A stretch of DNA of 64,000 nucleotides from Candidatus Dadabacteria bacterium (GCA_026705445.1 JAPPAR010000025.1:34323-98322); one strand, 5' to 3'. Counted from the first letter of the stretch, positions 27,538 to 37,133 are shown. Made by a program: numbers and translations. Notes: generated by a model not told the origin, from the letters alone.

Positions 27538-30500
27538 TCATAAGAAAGAGGGCCTTCTTCGGAACTCTAGCATTAGGCTGAAAACGGAAGGGATCAGAAA
27601 CAGGGTGAAGACCGTGGAAAGAACAAGTCCGCCGACCACGACGCTTCCAAGGCCCTTGTAGAGCTCAGAGCCTTCCCCCGGGGCAAGCACAAGGGGAAGC
27701 ATGCCGAATACGCTCGTCAGGGTGCTCATGAAGATCGGCCTTATTCTCACCCTTACCGATTCGCGTATGGCCTCCTGCTGCTCCATTCCGGCCCGGATGT
27801 TGTTAAGCGCCTGGTGAACTATGAGTATGGCGTTGTTAATGACTATCCCTATGAGAATCACAAAGCCCAGCATCGTCAGTATATCAAGCGGCTGGTACGT
27901 GAACAGGTTAAGGATGAAAAGCCCGAGGAACCCTCCGAGGGAGGCAAACGGAACCGTGACCAGGATGACAAGCGGATGGAGAAAACTCCCGAAAAGAGCC
28001 GCCATCAGCAGAAACGATATCACCACGGCCAGAAGAAAGTTCCACTGAAGCGCGTCTTTTGCCGTTGCGAGCTTGTCCGCTGTCCCGGCAAGGACAAAAC
28101 CGGTCCGCTCCCCCACCTGGCCGCTTTGCCGAAGCACGGAGATTATATCGTCGTTAACGGTCTCTATCGCCTCCTCAAGCGCAACTTCCTCGGGAGGAGT
28201 TATCTGTATCGTTATCACCCTTTGTCTTTCGTAGTGATTTATCTGCTCCGGGCCGTTTTCAAGACTGACCCTGGCCAGGGCTCCCACGGTAATCACCTGC
28301 CCGCTCGGAGAAGTGATCATTATGTTCTCTATATCCTGGGTTCTCTCGGAGAAATCCTGCTCCGCCCGCAAGACTATGTCGACCTCCTGTCCCTCGAGGT
28401 TAAACTCGCTTGCCTGGACGCCGTCTATGAGGGATCTCACGGTAAACCCGAGCTCGCTGTTGGTGATCCCGACCCGGGAAGCCGCCTCCCGCTCAGTAAC
28501 GATCCTGAGCTCGGGGTTTCCGAGATCAAGGCTCGGAATCGGTCTTATCTGCGCCCCGGGAAGGCTCTCCATGGACATGAAAAACACGCTCCTGGCGGTC
28601 CTCAGTATCTCATCCAGATCATCTCCCGTGACGTTAACGTCTATCGACCTCCCCTCGCCTATGTTGGCGTTAAAGATGCTGGGCTGGATTATCACTCCGA
28701 ATGTTCCCGGGACCTTGGACAGGGCCTGTTGAAGAACGGGAAAAAGTTCCTTGAGTTCCTTTCTGTTCTCGGCGACCGCGCCCATGAAAATCTGTTTTCC
28801 CCTCGCGACGTAGAAGAAATTCTTTATCCGTGGGAGATCTTTCCCGGTCGCGGTTTTTCCGTTCATGTAGGGTTCGAGGTCAGCCTCGAGCTGCTTTCCG
28901 ATGGACGTATATTCCTCGACATTGTATCCGGGAGGCGGGATAAGTATCCCGAAAAGCAGGTTCCTGTTTCCCGTGGGCAGGTACTCGGTCTTGGGAAAGA
29001 CGGCGATTATAAGCACTATTGACAAGAGGGTGAAGAAACCCACGAGAACCGCTCTTTTCCTGACGCTTGTCATTATCTCCTCGGTAAAGCGGTTTATAAA
29101 ACCGGATACCCTCCCCGCGAAACTGAACAGCCGCGACATGATATGAAGGCGCTCAAGGGATTCCGCGCCCTTTGCGGAGAGGTACTTTGAAGACGCGGAC
29201 GGTATGACGGTTATGGAAACAAGAAGACTAAGTATGACCGAGACGCTGATCGCTATGGCTATGTCGCGAAACAGCTGTCCCGTCTGCTCCTGAATGAACA
29301 TGATCGGAATGAACACGGCGGCCGTGGTGAGGGTGCTTGCAAGCACCGCCCCCCAGACTTCGGTCGTGCCGTCATAGGCTGCCTTCATCCTCGATTTTCC
29401 CATCTGCATGTGGCGGTACACGTTTTCAAGGACCACGATCGAGTTGTCTATGACCATGCCGACGGCGAAGCTCATCCCCGCGAGACTGACCACGTTTAAG
29501 GTGCGCCCGAGCGCCTCGAAAACTATGAAAGTCCCTATGACGCTTGACGGTATGGCGATTGCCACGATCATCGTGCTGCTCGCGCTTCTCAGGAAAAGAA
29601 GAAGAACCGTTATGGCAAGCACGCCACCTATAATAAGATTTCCCCTCACGAGCTTTATCGCGTTTTTTATGTATCCGGTCTCTTCGTAGACATTCCGGAG
29701 GCGAAGTCCGTTTTCCTTGAGGACTCCCTCATTCAGTTCTTCAACGGCCGCAAAGATGCCCTCCTTAACCTCTATTGAGTTCGCCCCGCTTTCGCGAAGC
29801 ACGTTAACGGCAATGCAGGGCTCTCCGTTCTGCCTCACGGTGTAGCCCGGATCCTCGTACCCGAGGCGGACAGTGGCAACGTCCTTCAGGTAAACGGGAA
29901 GACCGCTTTGCGCGGTAGCCACTACTATGTTTTCTATGTCCCGCATGGTTCTGTACTCTCCGACGGTTCGAACGAGGTACTGCCTTTTACCCTCGTTAAA
30001 GGAACCGGCGCTGAAATTCTCATTCTCCCTGTCTATGGAGGCGGCAAGTTCGGCTATCGTGATATTTCTTCGGGCAAGCGCGGCGGGGTCGAAAAGAACC
30101 TCTATGCGCCGCTCCCTTCCGCCGAACACGTTTGAGGCCCCGACTCCGGGAACCCTCTCAAGCCTGGTGCGGATCATCTCGTCCGCGAAGTCGTAGTAGA
30201 GATTTATATCAGCGGAATTGTCAGGAAGAGGCTTCAGGATAAACCACGCCATGGCGTTTGCCCTGGGATCTACGGTGGTTATCACGGGCCGCTCGACCTC
30301 GTCCGGGTATTCCCTTACCTGATCAAGCCTGTTTGACACCTTGACCACCTTGGAGTCAATGTCGGCGCCAACTTCAAACTCGAGTATTACCTCGGAGGAG
30401 TTCTCCGAGCTCTCGCTGTCAAGCCTTCTGAGTCCCGTTATTCCCCTGAGTTCGTCTTCCTGCTCGTTTACCACCTCGCTTTCCATCTCAAAGGGGCTTG

Positions 30501-30660
30501 CCCCTCTCCAGAAGGTGCTCACGGTAACCCTGAGCGTCTCGACGTCCGGGGTAAGCTGAACGGGAATCCTGAAAAGCGAGATAACCCCGAAAATAACGAG
30601 GAATATAACGCCGACGGCTACGGTTACGGGATTTTTTATAGAGGTCTCGACAAGATTCAT
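27538..30660 (-). CDS. RND efflux transporter permease (HAE1/AcrB-like)
   Basis: A 1040-aa inner-membrane proton antiporter that expels hydrophobic compounds through an adaptor and outer-membrane channel. It has the duplicated 6-TM architecture with two large periplasmic loops. The TM4 motif reads GMVIDNSIVVLENVY, that is one Asp with Asn at the second position, as in several HAE1 subgroups; TM10 is GIVINNAILIVHQ. The N-terminus (MNLVETSIKNPVTVAVGVIF) is typical. Its start overlaps the adaptor stop as ATGA. No TolC-like gene is in the window, so the channel must be encoded elsewhere. Confidence 0.92.
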   Translation of the reverse strand: MNLVETSIKNPVTVAVGVIFLVIFGVISLFRIPVQLTPDVETLRVTVSTFWRGASPFEMESEVVNEQEDELRGITGLRRLDSESSENSSEVILEFEVGADIDSKVVKVSNRLDQVREYPDEVERPVITTVDPRANAMAWFILKPLPDNSADINLYYDFADEMIRTRLERVPGVGASNVFGGRERRIEVLFDPAALARRNITIAELAASIDRENENFSAGSFNEGKRQYLVRTVGEYRTMRDIENIVVATAQSGLPVYLKDVATVRLGYEDPGYTVRQNGEPCIAVNVLRESGANSIEVKEGIFAAVEELNEGVLKENGLRLRNVYEETGYIKNAIKLVRGNLIIGGVLAITVLLLFLRSASSTMIVAIAIPSSVIGTFIVFEALGRTLNVVSLAGMSFAVGMVIDNSIVVLENVYRHMQMGKSRMKAAYDGTTEVWGAVLASTLTTAAVFIPIMFIQEQTGQLFRDIAIAISVSVILSLLVSITVIPSASSKYLSAKGAESLERLHIMSRLFSFAGRVSGFINRFTEEIMTSVRKRAVLVGFFTLLSIVLIIAVFPKTEYLPTGNRNLLFGILIPPPGYNVEEYTSIGKQLEADLEPYMNGKTATGKDLPRIKNFFYVARGKQIFMGAVAENRKELKELFPVLQQALSKVPGTFGVIIQPSIFNANIGEGRSIDVNVTGDDLDEILRTARSVFFMSMESLPGAQIRPIPSLDLGNPELRIVTEREAASRVGITNSELGFTVRSLIDGVQASEFNLEGQEVDIVLRAEQDFSERTQDIENIMITSPSGQVITVGALARVSLENGPEQINHYERQRVITIQITPPEEVALEEAIETVNDDIISVLRQSGQVGERTGFVLAGTADKLATAKDALQWNFLLAVVISFLLMAALFGSFLHPLVILVTVPFASLGGFLGLFILNLFTYQPLDILTMLGFVILIGIVINNAILIVHQALNNIRAGMEQQEAIRESVRVRIRPIFMSTLTSVFGMLPLVLAPGEGSELYKGLGSVVVGGLVLSTVFTLFLIPSVFSLMLEFRRRPSFL

Positions 30661-31724
30661 TGCTCTATGGTGTCGGCAATCCTGACTTTCTGCATGGGCC
30701 TGAGTCTCTCGTTTCCTCTTACGACCACGCTCTCGCCCACGCTTATTTCCCCCTCAACGTGAGTGAAGCCCTCATACCAACCCTTTTCTTCCACCGGTAC
30801 CGGATGCGCCAAGCCCTCCCTCACGGCAAAGAGCATGGAGCCCTGGGGAGACCTGACTATGGAATCTTTCGGTACGAGCTTTATTTTTTCGGTTTCGCCG
30901 ATCCTTACCATGATTATGGCTGAAGCCGACGACTTTATCGCGTGATCCGGATTCTCAAGCATAACCCTTACCGGAAAGGATACCGTTATCGGGTCCGCGT
31001 CCGGGATTACAGAAGAGATTTTCGCGGGGACGGTCAGCCGGTTGTGGGAGGGCAGTATCACCTCGACCTCCATGCCCTCGCTTATGTCGTCTATGTACCT
31101 CTCGGGCACCCCCGCCATCACCTCTATCGTATCTATATCAACAAAAGAGACCACCTGGTCCCCGAGACCGAGCCACTGTCCCGCTTCGGCGTGGTGCTTG
31201 GTCACGTAGCCGTTAAAAGGAGCGGCGATTTTCGACGCCGCGAGATCGTATTCGGCTATTTCGATACGGCTCTCGAGGCTGAGCAGCCCGGCCCGGCCAG
31301 ATTCCCTCTGGGTCCTTGCCCTGTCAAAGTCTCCGTCAGAAATAATTCCCTTCTCGTAAAGTTCTTTCATCCTTGCAAAATCTTTTTCCGAAAGCTCGGC
31401 TCTCGCGAGGGCTTCCTTTCTCTCGCTCTTAAGCCGCTCAAGGGCAAAGCGAATCTTGTCGTTTTTTATCTCGGCAAGCGTCTCGCCTTTCTTTACGTAC
31501 TGGCCTTCCTCGGCGTTTATTTTCCCGACTACTCCTTCGACCTCGCTTGATATGGTGGATTTTCTCGCGGGAAACGTCGCGCCGACAAGCCTGAGGGGTT
31601 TCCTTACCTCCCTCTCAACTACCGCGGATACCACCACTGGAGCATCGGGAGGCTGGGCGGGCGAAAGCCCGGGGAAAAAGCAGACAGATAAAAAAAGCAG
31701 AAAGATTTTTGTTCGCATAACCAC
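30657..31724 (-). CDS. RND efflux periplasmic adaptor (membrane fusion protein)
   Basis: A 355-aa HlyD/AcrA-type adaptor with an N-terminal signal peptide ending near PAQPPDAP. Order of parts: lipoyl half (VEGVVGKINAEEGQYVKKGE), an alpha-helical hairpin (residues ~95-150, KEALARAELSEKDFARMKEL), second lipoyl half (AAPFNGYVTKHHAEAGQWLG), then beta-barrel and membrane-proximal domains. It overlaps the permease gene by four bases, so the pair forms one operon. No regulator is adjacent. Confidence 0.9.
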   Translation of the reverse strand: MVMRTKIFLLFLSVCFFPGLSPAQPPDAPVVVSAVVEREVRKPLRLVGATFPARKSTISSEVEGVVGKINAEEGQYVKKGETLAEIKNDKIRFALERLKSERKEALARAELSEKDFARMKELYEKGIISDGDFDRARTQRESGRAGLLSLESRIEIAEYDLAASKIAAPFNGYVTKHHAEAGQWLGLGDQVVSFVDIDTIEVMAGVPERYIDDISEGMEVEVILPSHNRLTVPAKISSVIPDADPITVSFPVRVMLENPDHAIKSSASAIIMVRIGETEKIKLVPKDSIVRSPQGSMLFAVREGLAHPVPVEEKGWYEGFTHVEGEISVGESVVVRGNERLRPMQKVRIADTIEQ

Positions 31725-31943
31725 AGTTCATTCTCCAGATATCGGAACATCTCTTTCAGGATGCCGCAAAAAACTTCCACACCGTTTTAAAGGCGAGGGA
31801 CGGCACGTGTGCGTTCTGAAATCTTCCAAATTATACATGACTGAACAACCGGCACTATAGATGAGGAGCATCTTCTATCCTCTTCTTGTATTATTCCAAA
31901 TTGGTATTAGCATATAGGCATAAAAGTCCCAAAGGAGATTGAA

Positions 31944-32276
31944 ATGGCATCCTCAAACATAGTCGAAGTAATAGATTCCGCGTTCGATAAGGAAGTAATG
32001 GAAAGCGAAGTCCCCGTTCTGGTTGACTTCTGGGCCCCATGGTGCGGTCCCTGCAGGGCTCTTTCCCCCGTCATCGAGGAAATCTCCAATGACTACGAAG
32101 GCAGCGTTAAGGTGGGAAAGGTAAATGTGGACGAGAACCCCGAGACGACCATGAAATTCAGCATAAGAAGCATTCCCACGCTGATAGTTTTTAAAAACGG
32201 AGAGGTCGCCGAGCAGATAGTCGGCGCCGTCCCGAAAAGTGAAATAGAGAAGGTACTGAACAAGGCCCTGGGCTGA
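31944..32276 (+). CDS. trxA: Thioredoxin
   Basis: A 110-aa cytoplasmic thioredoxin reducing protein disulfides. The active site is WAPWCGPCR, and the cis-proline is in IRSIPTLIVFKNG. Length and the buried Asp in VDFWAPW agree with TrxA. AAAGGAG precedes the ATG. Followed 25 bp later by the GYD-domain gene on the same strand. Confidence 0.96.
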   Translation: MASSNIVEVIDSAFDKEVMESEVPVLVDFWAPWCGPCRALSPVIEEISNDYEGSVKVGKVNVDENPETTMKFSIRSIPTLIVFKNGEVAEQIVGAVPKSEIEKVLNKALG

Positions 32277-32301
32277 TACGTTCCGGGCACAGGCACGAAA
32301 A

Positions 32302-32592
32302 ATGGGCAAATACATCATGCTTAGCAACCTCACCGACGAGGGCAGAAGGACCATAAAGATGAGGCCCGAGAGAATAAACGAGGTTAACAGGGAGCTTGAG
32401 GAAATGGGCGCCAAGGTTGAAGCCCAGTACGCGGCACTCGGTCCTTACGACTTTGTTAACATAGTGGAAGCCCCCGATAACGAAACGATCACGAAAATCG
32501 TAATAGAACTCGGTTCAAGGGGCACAATCCATATAGAGACGCTTGCCGCAATCCCCATAGGAGAGTTCGAAGAAAAACTCATAAACGAATAG
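32302..32592 (+). CDS. GYD domain-containing protein
   Basis: A 96-aa member of the GYD family (PF08734), small ferredoxin-like-fold proteins of unknown function found widely in bacteria and archaea. Hallmarks are YIMLSNLTDEGRRTIK, the variant GYD motif as LGPYDFVNIVEAPD, and the tail IHIETLAAIPIGEFEEKL. It probably shares a transcript with trxA, but this association does not establish a redox role. Confidence 0.85.
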   Translation: MGKYIMLSNLTDEGRRTIKMRPERINEVNRELEEMGAKVEAQYAALGPYDFVNIVEAPDNETITKIVIELGSRGTIHIETLAAIPIGEFEEKLINE

Positions 32593-32684
32593 CCCCCTCC
32601 TTTCCCGAAGCATTAAACGAAAAGAAAGTTTTATTCAGCGACAAGTCGCCGCAAAGAATTCAACCGATTAGTCCCGTTTTGTTG

Positions 32685-32690
32685 TATAAT
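32685..32690 (+). promoter_or_regulatory. Candidate -10 box for the substrate-binding protein gene
   Basis: TATAAT about 60 bp before the chosen ATG. The -35 position has no clear match, so support is limited. Confidence 0.35.
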
Positions 32691-32750
32691 AAGGTGCATC
32701 AACGGACCGGAGATTCGGTGATGCGCAATTCGTATTTCAATTGGAGGTAT

Positions 32751-34022
32751 ATGGTCGTGAAAAAACTAAGCATTTTAGGTTCTGCCCTGCTTTTGGTTTT
32801 TATGGGAATATCCTCTTCGGGGTGCTTTGACGACGAAGAAGATGAGGCAGGGGTGGACTGTGCGGAAACTTTCTGCATAGGAACGCTCTTGGCTGAAGGC
32901 GAAGATTTCAACGCTCCTCTTATAGAAGCCGTGGGGCTTGCTAAAGACGACATTAACAAGGCAGGGGGAAATATAGAGATCATAAGTGGGAACTCTTTCC
33001 AAGCGGGAGCGGGAGAAGCTGTCGCGAGCGCTATGGAACTTCTTAAAATGGGTGTCCGAGGTATCTTGGGACCTTCATACTCCTCGGACTCTGTGGCGGT
33101 TCATCCTTTTCTAAACGAAAATCAAATAGTCGCTGTTTCGCCCTCAGCCACTTCCCCCACCCTTACAGATAGAAACAAAAGCGTCGTTGACGCTGGAGGT
33201 CAGCCTTTCTTCTTTAGAGTATCCCCTTCTGACCTCTTTCAGGGGCCAATACTGGCGAAGCAGGCTCGGGGCAACACGGTTATAGTGAATCGTGATGACG
33301 CATGGGGAGAAGCCCTTGCCGCAATTGTCGAAAAAGAGATAATGTCTGACGGCAGACAGGTCGAGGTCGTTAGCTATAACTCTGAGCCGTCTCCTCCAGC
33401 TGCCGATGTGGTCTCACGTGTTGAAGCAGCAGTGCAGCAAATCCCGGATGTAGAATCCATAGTACTGCTTGTTTTTAGTGAGGGAGCAGAGATAATCAGA
33501 GGCCTGCTTGATTCTTCGGTGATCCCCGAAGGAACCGGGTATTACGTCGGGGACGGGCTCGTGTTCAGTTCCAATCTTTTTCCGCATGTGGATGAGGAAA
33601 ACGGTGAAATTGAAGGATTCAAGCAGGTAATTTCAACTCCACCTCCGGGCACAAGGCTTGAAGAATTCAAAGAACGGTTCAACTTTAGTGACTATACGGC
33701 ACACGCCTACGATGCGGTGGTCATACTCCGCCTTGCGGCCTTAAGCGCCGGAAGCAACGACCCTTCCGTTTATGTTTCCAAAGTCCAGGAGGTCACGAGA
33801 GGTGGAACAAAGTGCCACAGTTACGCTACTTGCGCCGCGGCGCTTACCGACGAAACCACGATCAACGACGACATTGACTACGAGGGGCTTTCGGGTCCGA
33901 TCGACCTTAACGAAAATGGAGATATAACGGACGGACTCTACGCGGTTGACACATACGATGCTCAGGGTGTAGCGCAAAGAATATATCTTGATTTTCAGGG
34001 CGAAGAAGCGAACACAAATTAA
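32751..34022 (+). CDS. ABC transporter substrate-binding lipoprotein (branched-chain amino acid/Leu-Ile-Val receptor-like)
   Basis: About 423 aa. GGAGG precedes both ATG 32751 (3 bp) and GTG 32757 (9 bp); either start gives a lipoprotein signal with lipobox SSGC. The mature protein has the type I periplasmic-binding fold: GTLLAEGEDFNAPLIEAVGLAKDDIN, here split as GTLLAEGEDFNAP and EAVGLAKDDIN, then GILGPSYSSDSV, AVSPSATSPTLTD and HAYDAVVILRLAAL. No ABC permease or ATPase is nearby, so this is an orphan receptor; such orphans may feed a shared transporter or act in sensing. Three Cys near the N-terminus (DCAETFC and lipid Cys) and two near residue 355 are unusual. Confidence 0.82.
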   Translation: MVVKKLSILGSALLLVFMGISSSGCFDDEEDEAGVDCAETFCIGTLLAEGEDFNAPLIEAVGLAKDDINKAGGNIEIISGNSFQAGAGEAVASAMELLKMGVRGILGPSYSSDSVAVHPFLNENQIVAVSPSATSPTLTDRNKSVVDAGGQPFFFRVSPSDLFQGPILAKQARGNTVIVNRDDAWGEALAAIVEKEIMSDGRQVEVVSYNSEPSPPAADVVSRVEAAVQQIPDVESIVLLVFSEGAEIIRGLLDSSVIPEGTGYYVGDGLVFSSNLFPHVDEENGEIEGFKQVISTPPPGTRLEEFKERFNFSDYTAHAYDAVVILRLAALSAGSNDPSVYVSKVQEVTRGGTKCHSYATCAAALTDETTINDDIDYEGLSGPIDLNENGDITDGLYAVDTYDAQGVAQRIYLDFQGEEANTN

Positions 34023-34035
34023 CTCCCTCGGCAAC

Positions 34036-34061
34036 AAGCCCGTATTGTTCGCGACGGGCTT
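34036..34061. other. Perfect 8-bp hairpin downstream of substrate-binding gene
   Basis: AAGCCCGT (34036-34043) and ACGGGCTT (34054-34061) form a perfect stem with a 10-nt loop. No T-run follows on either strand, so it is not a standard intrinsic terminator. It begins 14 bases after the stop codon. Confidence 0.5.
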
Positions 34062-34077
34062 GGAAAAACAGCTCTAA

Positions 34078-34195
34078 GAGGTCGGTCGAAAACCCAGGTT
34101 TCCATAGGTTTCAGGGCTGTCAGCGGTATTCACCGACCTCACTCTCCCAAGTGTTTCCAGAAGGGCGATCTTCAGTACCGGAAACTTTATTTTTA
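34078..34195 (+). promoter_or_regulatory. Structured hisS leader or terminator region
   Basis: GAGGTCGGT (34078-34086) pairs perfectly with ACCGACCTC (34132-34140). Next, GTTTCC (34153-34158) can pair with GGAAAC (34180-34185), with an inner GAAG/CTTC stem, followed at once by TTTATTTTT. The last hairpin looks like an intrinsic terminator 63 bp before hisS. It may end the upstream transcript or act as an attenuator for hisS. No T-box consensus was seen. Confidence 0.45.
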
Positions 34196-34257
34196 ATCGA
34201 AGAGCGTATAACCTTAACGAACCCGCGGGGATAACTGCTCACCCGGGAAAACGTACT

Positions 34258-35541
34258 ATGAAAGCGGCCCGTCTTCACGGATTCAAAGACATATTTCACC
34301 CCGAAACGGAGAAACTGCGGCTTGTAGAGAGTAGAACCAGAGAGGTGTTCGAGCGCTTCGGTTTTTCCGAGATAATCATTCCGATTCTGGAGTTATCAGG
34401 AGTCTACTCAACGGGTCTCGGCGACACTACAGACATAGTCCAGAAGGAGATGTACACCTTTGAGACCAAGGGGGAAGAATGGGTCTCGATGAGACCAGAA
34501 GGTACGGCTGGAGTCGTGAGGGCCTTTATAGAGCACTCTCTTCACAGAAAATCGCCCGTGACGAAGCTTTACTACTCGGGAGAGATGTTCAGGCACGAAA
34601 AACCCCAGGAAGGAAGGCAGAGAAGCTTCAAGCAGGTAGGAGCGGAGCTTTTCGGTTCCAAGGACCCTCTTGCCGATTCAGAGATAATCGCGATGCTCTG
34701 GCTTGCGATCACGGAACTCGGGCTCTCAGATCACGTAGAGCTTGAACTTAACTCAATAGGAAGACCGGCTGAACGCGAGCAATATAAAGAAGCCCTTACG
34801 GACTTCCTTTCCCCGAATAAGGACTCTCTTTGCGAGAACTGCCGGAACAGACTCGGCACGAACCCTCTTCGTATACTTGACTGCAAAACCGGAACGTGCC
34901 GCGAGATAACGTCTGAGATCCCCTTCTCGATCCAGGATTACCTCTCGGAGCAAAGCAGCGAGCATCTGGACGCTCTTATCTCCTCTCTCAAGGGAAAATC
35001 CATACCCTGCAGACTCAACCCAAGGATAGTGAGAGGGCTTGACTATTACACGGACACCGTCTTCGAGGTAACGACGGACAAGCTCGGCTCCCAGAACGCC
35101 GTGGCCGCAGGGGGAAGGTACGATCTTCTTGTGGAGCGGATGGGAGGGCCGGAAACCCCCGCGGTGGGCTTCGCTATGGGACTTGAGAGGATACTGCTTC
35201 TGATTGAGAAGACCGGGACGCGGAAGAATTCCCCCGGGAAAAAACAGCTCGTGTGCGTTATCCATATCGGCGATGAGGCCAGGGGCGAAGCGGCGAAAAT
35301 AGCCGACGACCTGAGAAAAAAGGGCATGCGGGTCGAGACCGAATATGAAAACAAAAGCCTGAAAAGCCAGATGAGGAAAGCGAACAGGACCGGGGCCGCG
35401 TACTCCGTAATCATCGGAGAGGACGAGCTTCGGAAAAAAGTCTTTTCGCTTCGCAACATGAAAACCGGAGAGGAAAAGTCGTTTCCCCTCGAAAAACTCG
35501 CCGACCTTGGTGGACACGGCGATTTTCGGAAACTTCTCTGA
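34258..35541 (+). CDS. hisS: Histidyl-tRNA synthetase
   Basis: Class II aminoacyl-tRNA synthetase charging tRNA-His. The 427-aa protein shows motif 2 (SMRPEGTAGVVRAF ... RHEKPQEGRQRSFKQVGAE, as separate segments), the histidine A loop GLDYYTDTVFEV, and motif 3 (GFAMGLERILLLIE). The C-terminal anticodon-binding domain starts at about residue 330 (VCVIHIGDEARGEA) and is complete. It is preceded by a 235-bp region with strong hairpins and followed by an MFS gene after 42 bp. Confidence 0.97.
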   Translation: MKAARLHGFKDIFHPETEKLRLVESRTREVFERFGFSEIIIPILELSGVYSTGLGDTTDIVQKEMYTFETKGEEWVSMRPEGTAGVVRAFIEHSLHRKSPVTKLYYSGEMFRHEKPQEGRQRSFKQVGAELFGSKDPLADSEIIAMLWLAITELGLSDHVELELNSIGRPAEREQYKEALTDFLSPNKDSLCENCRNRLGTNPLRILDCKTGTCREITSEIPFSIQDYLSEQSSEHLDALISSLKGKSIPCRLNPRIVRGLDYYTDTVFEVTTDKLGSQNAVAAGGRYDLLVERMGGPETPAVGFAMGLERILLLIEKTGTRKNSPGKKQLVCVIHIGDEARGEAAKIADDLRKKGMRVETEYENKSLKSQMRKANRTGAAYSVIIGEDELRKKVFSLRNMKTGEEKSFPLEKLADLGGHGDFRKLL

Positions 35542-35583
35542 TTCGCCCGCAACGGCGAAATCCCTTTTCCACACAAAAATTTT

Positions 35584-36816
35584 ATGCTTAGAAAAAAAAT
35601 CTTTTACGGATGGATCATAGTTCTGGCGGGACACCTGCTCATAACGCTTGACGGGATGGTTCTCTACTCGTTCGGGATATTTCTCCCTTACTTAAACGAA
35701 GCTTTCGGTCTCTCAAACGCCGTCGGATCGTCATTTTTTTCTCTAAGATGCGTCTGCATGGCCTTTTCATTCGTGTTCGCGGGAAGGCTCATAGACACCC
35801 ACGACGCGAGGTACCTAACCTTCTTTGGAGGACTTGTAGGAGCATTCGGCTTTCTTCTTTCAGCTTATGCAGAAAACGTATGGGAACTCTACATAACCTA
35901 CAGCGTAATGGTGGGAATAGGAGACGGGTTCCTCTACATACTGCCCGTCACCATCATCAGCAGGTGGTTTGTAAAGAAAAGGGCGCTTGCCATAGGGATC
36001 GCCACGGCGGGAGTTCCGGTTAGCGGGCTGTTGGTAAACCCGCTTACCACCTGGCTTATAGAATCATTCGGTTACGAACGCGCCCTTGTTTATCTCTCCG
36101 TGATCTTTACCGTGATACTCTGTTCCGCATTCTTGGTGAAAAGCCGCCCCGAAGACATGAACCTTAAGGCTTATGGAGAGGACTCAGAAGATGGGACAAA
36201 ACAGAAGGGAACTTCTGACTGGAGTCCGAAGGAAGCGTTTTCACACTCAAGCTTCTGGCTTATGTACGCTGCCTTCTTCTTCGGGTTTAACACTTTTCTC
36301 ATTATTGTAGTCAACCTTTTTAACTTCTCGGTGGGGTCGGGAATAACGCCGCTTGTGGCGGCCGGGGCGCCTGCCTTCATAGGGGTCGGAAGCATTATCG
36401 GACGGATTTTCTTCTCGGGAGTGGTAGCAAATATCCTGAAGGATGTACGCATACTGTTTGTCTGCTATCTCCTCCAGGCAAGTTCAATAATCCTGATTCT
36501 GTTGGTCGTGGAGGTATGGTCGCTTTACCTGTTCGGCTTTCTGTTCGGCCTTTTCTACAGCGGATGGGTACCGATGTTTCCGACTATACTGGGAAGATTC
36601 TACGGACTTAAGTCGCTTGGAAGCATCTTCGGTGTTTTCGGCACCGCGTTCTCACTGGCCGCAATCAGCGGTCCCCTCATCTCGGGACTCCTCTTCGACA
36701 TGACCCAGAGCTACTATAACTCCCTCGTCGTGGCGATGGCGGCGTCTTTCATAACGGCTTTGTTAACGCTTCTTATAAAGACTCCGGCAAAAAAAACTGG
36801 CAGAACCGCTGCTTAG
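35584..36816 (+). CDS. MFS transporter, oxalate/formate antiporter (OFA)-like
   Basis: A 410-aa 12-TM carrier. The N-terminal YGWIIVLAGHLLITLDGMVLYSFGIF, seen as YGWIIVLAGHLL and YSFGIFLPYL, and the MFS motif-A-like FAGRLIDTHDARYLTFFGG resemble OFA/monocarboxylate carriers. A hydrophilic loop of ~25 residues between TM6 and TM7 (EDSEDGTKQKGTSDW) and the second-half FSHSSFWLMYAAFF fit the family. Likely substrate: a small organic anion, not determinable. No ribosome-binding site of note precedes the ATG. It follows hisS closely. Confidence 0.85.
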   Translation: MLRKKIFYGWIIVLAGHLLITLDGMVLYSFGIFLPYLNEAFGLSNAVGSSFFSLRCVCMAFSFVFAGRLIDTHDARYLTFFGGLVGAFGFLLSAYAENVWELYITYSVMVGIGDGFLYILPVTIISRWFVKKRALAIGIATAGVPVSGLLVNPLTTWLIESFGYERALVYLSVIFTVILCSAFLVKSRPEDMNLKAYGEDSEDGTKQKGTSDWSPKEAFSHSSFWLMYAAFFFGFNTFLIIVVNLFNFSVGSGITPLVAAGAPAFIGVGSIIGRIFFSGVVANILKDVRILFVCYLLQASSIILILLVVEVWSLYLFGFLFGLFYSGWVPMFPTILGRFYGLKSLGSIFGVFGTAFSLAAISGPLISGLLFDMTQSYYNSLVVAMAASFITALLTLLIKTPAKKTGRTAA

Positions 36817-36855
36817 CCCCCGGTTTCGGTTATATTAGACATGGGGGAAAAAAAG

Positions 36856-37044
36856 ATGTTCGGACTTGGCACGGCTGAATTACTTATAATACTGTTTATC
36901 GCCCTGATAGTTCTCGGGCCTAAGGAACTTCCTAAAGTCGCGAGAACCCTCGGCAGGGGGATAAGAGAGCTTCAGAGAGCCAAGGATGACCTCAAGAAGA
37001 ACATAGAGTTTGAAGATGATTTTGACGAGAAGACCAAGTCCTAG
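36856..37044 (+). CDS. tatB: Sec-independent twin-arginine translocase subunit TatB/TatA
   Basis: A 62-aa single-pass inner-membrane protein. The ATG at 36856 has GGGG eight bases upstream and gives the canonical start MFGLGTAELLIILFIALIVL, followed by the GPKELP hinge and an amphipathic helix (RTLGRGIRELQRAKDD). The Glu at residue 8 and the G-P-x-x-L-P hinge are TatB-like; the short length is TatA-like, so it may serve either role or both. An in-frame ATG at 36841 adds five residues but lacks a binding site. No tatC is adjacent. Confidence 0.87.
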   Translation: MFGLGTAELLIILFIALIVLGPKELPKVARTLGRGIRELQRAKDDLKKNIEFEDDFDEKTKS

Positions 37045-37133
37045 ACATCCCGGAAGAGCGGAAATCCTTACTTGTCAAAAGCACTTTCTCTGATAGTATT
37101 TTCGCTAACCGTTTTTTCCTTTGAGCCCTCTCT

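Noticed and set aside
27814..29022. 402-codon plus-strand ORF opposite the RND permease
   Set aside because: It is a shadow of the high-GC third positions of the permease gene and has a His/Arg/Pro-rich nonsense-like composition.
34023..34257. T-box riboswitch before hisS
   Set aside because: No T-box AGGGUGGNACC core and no specifier-loop architecture could be seen; T-boxes are also uncommon outside Gram-positives.
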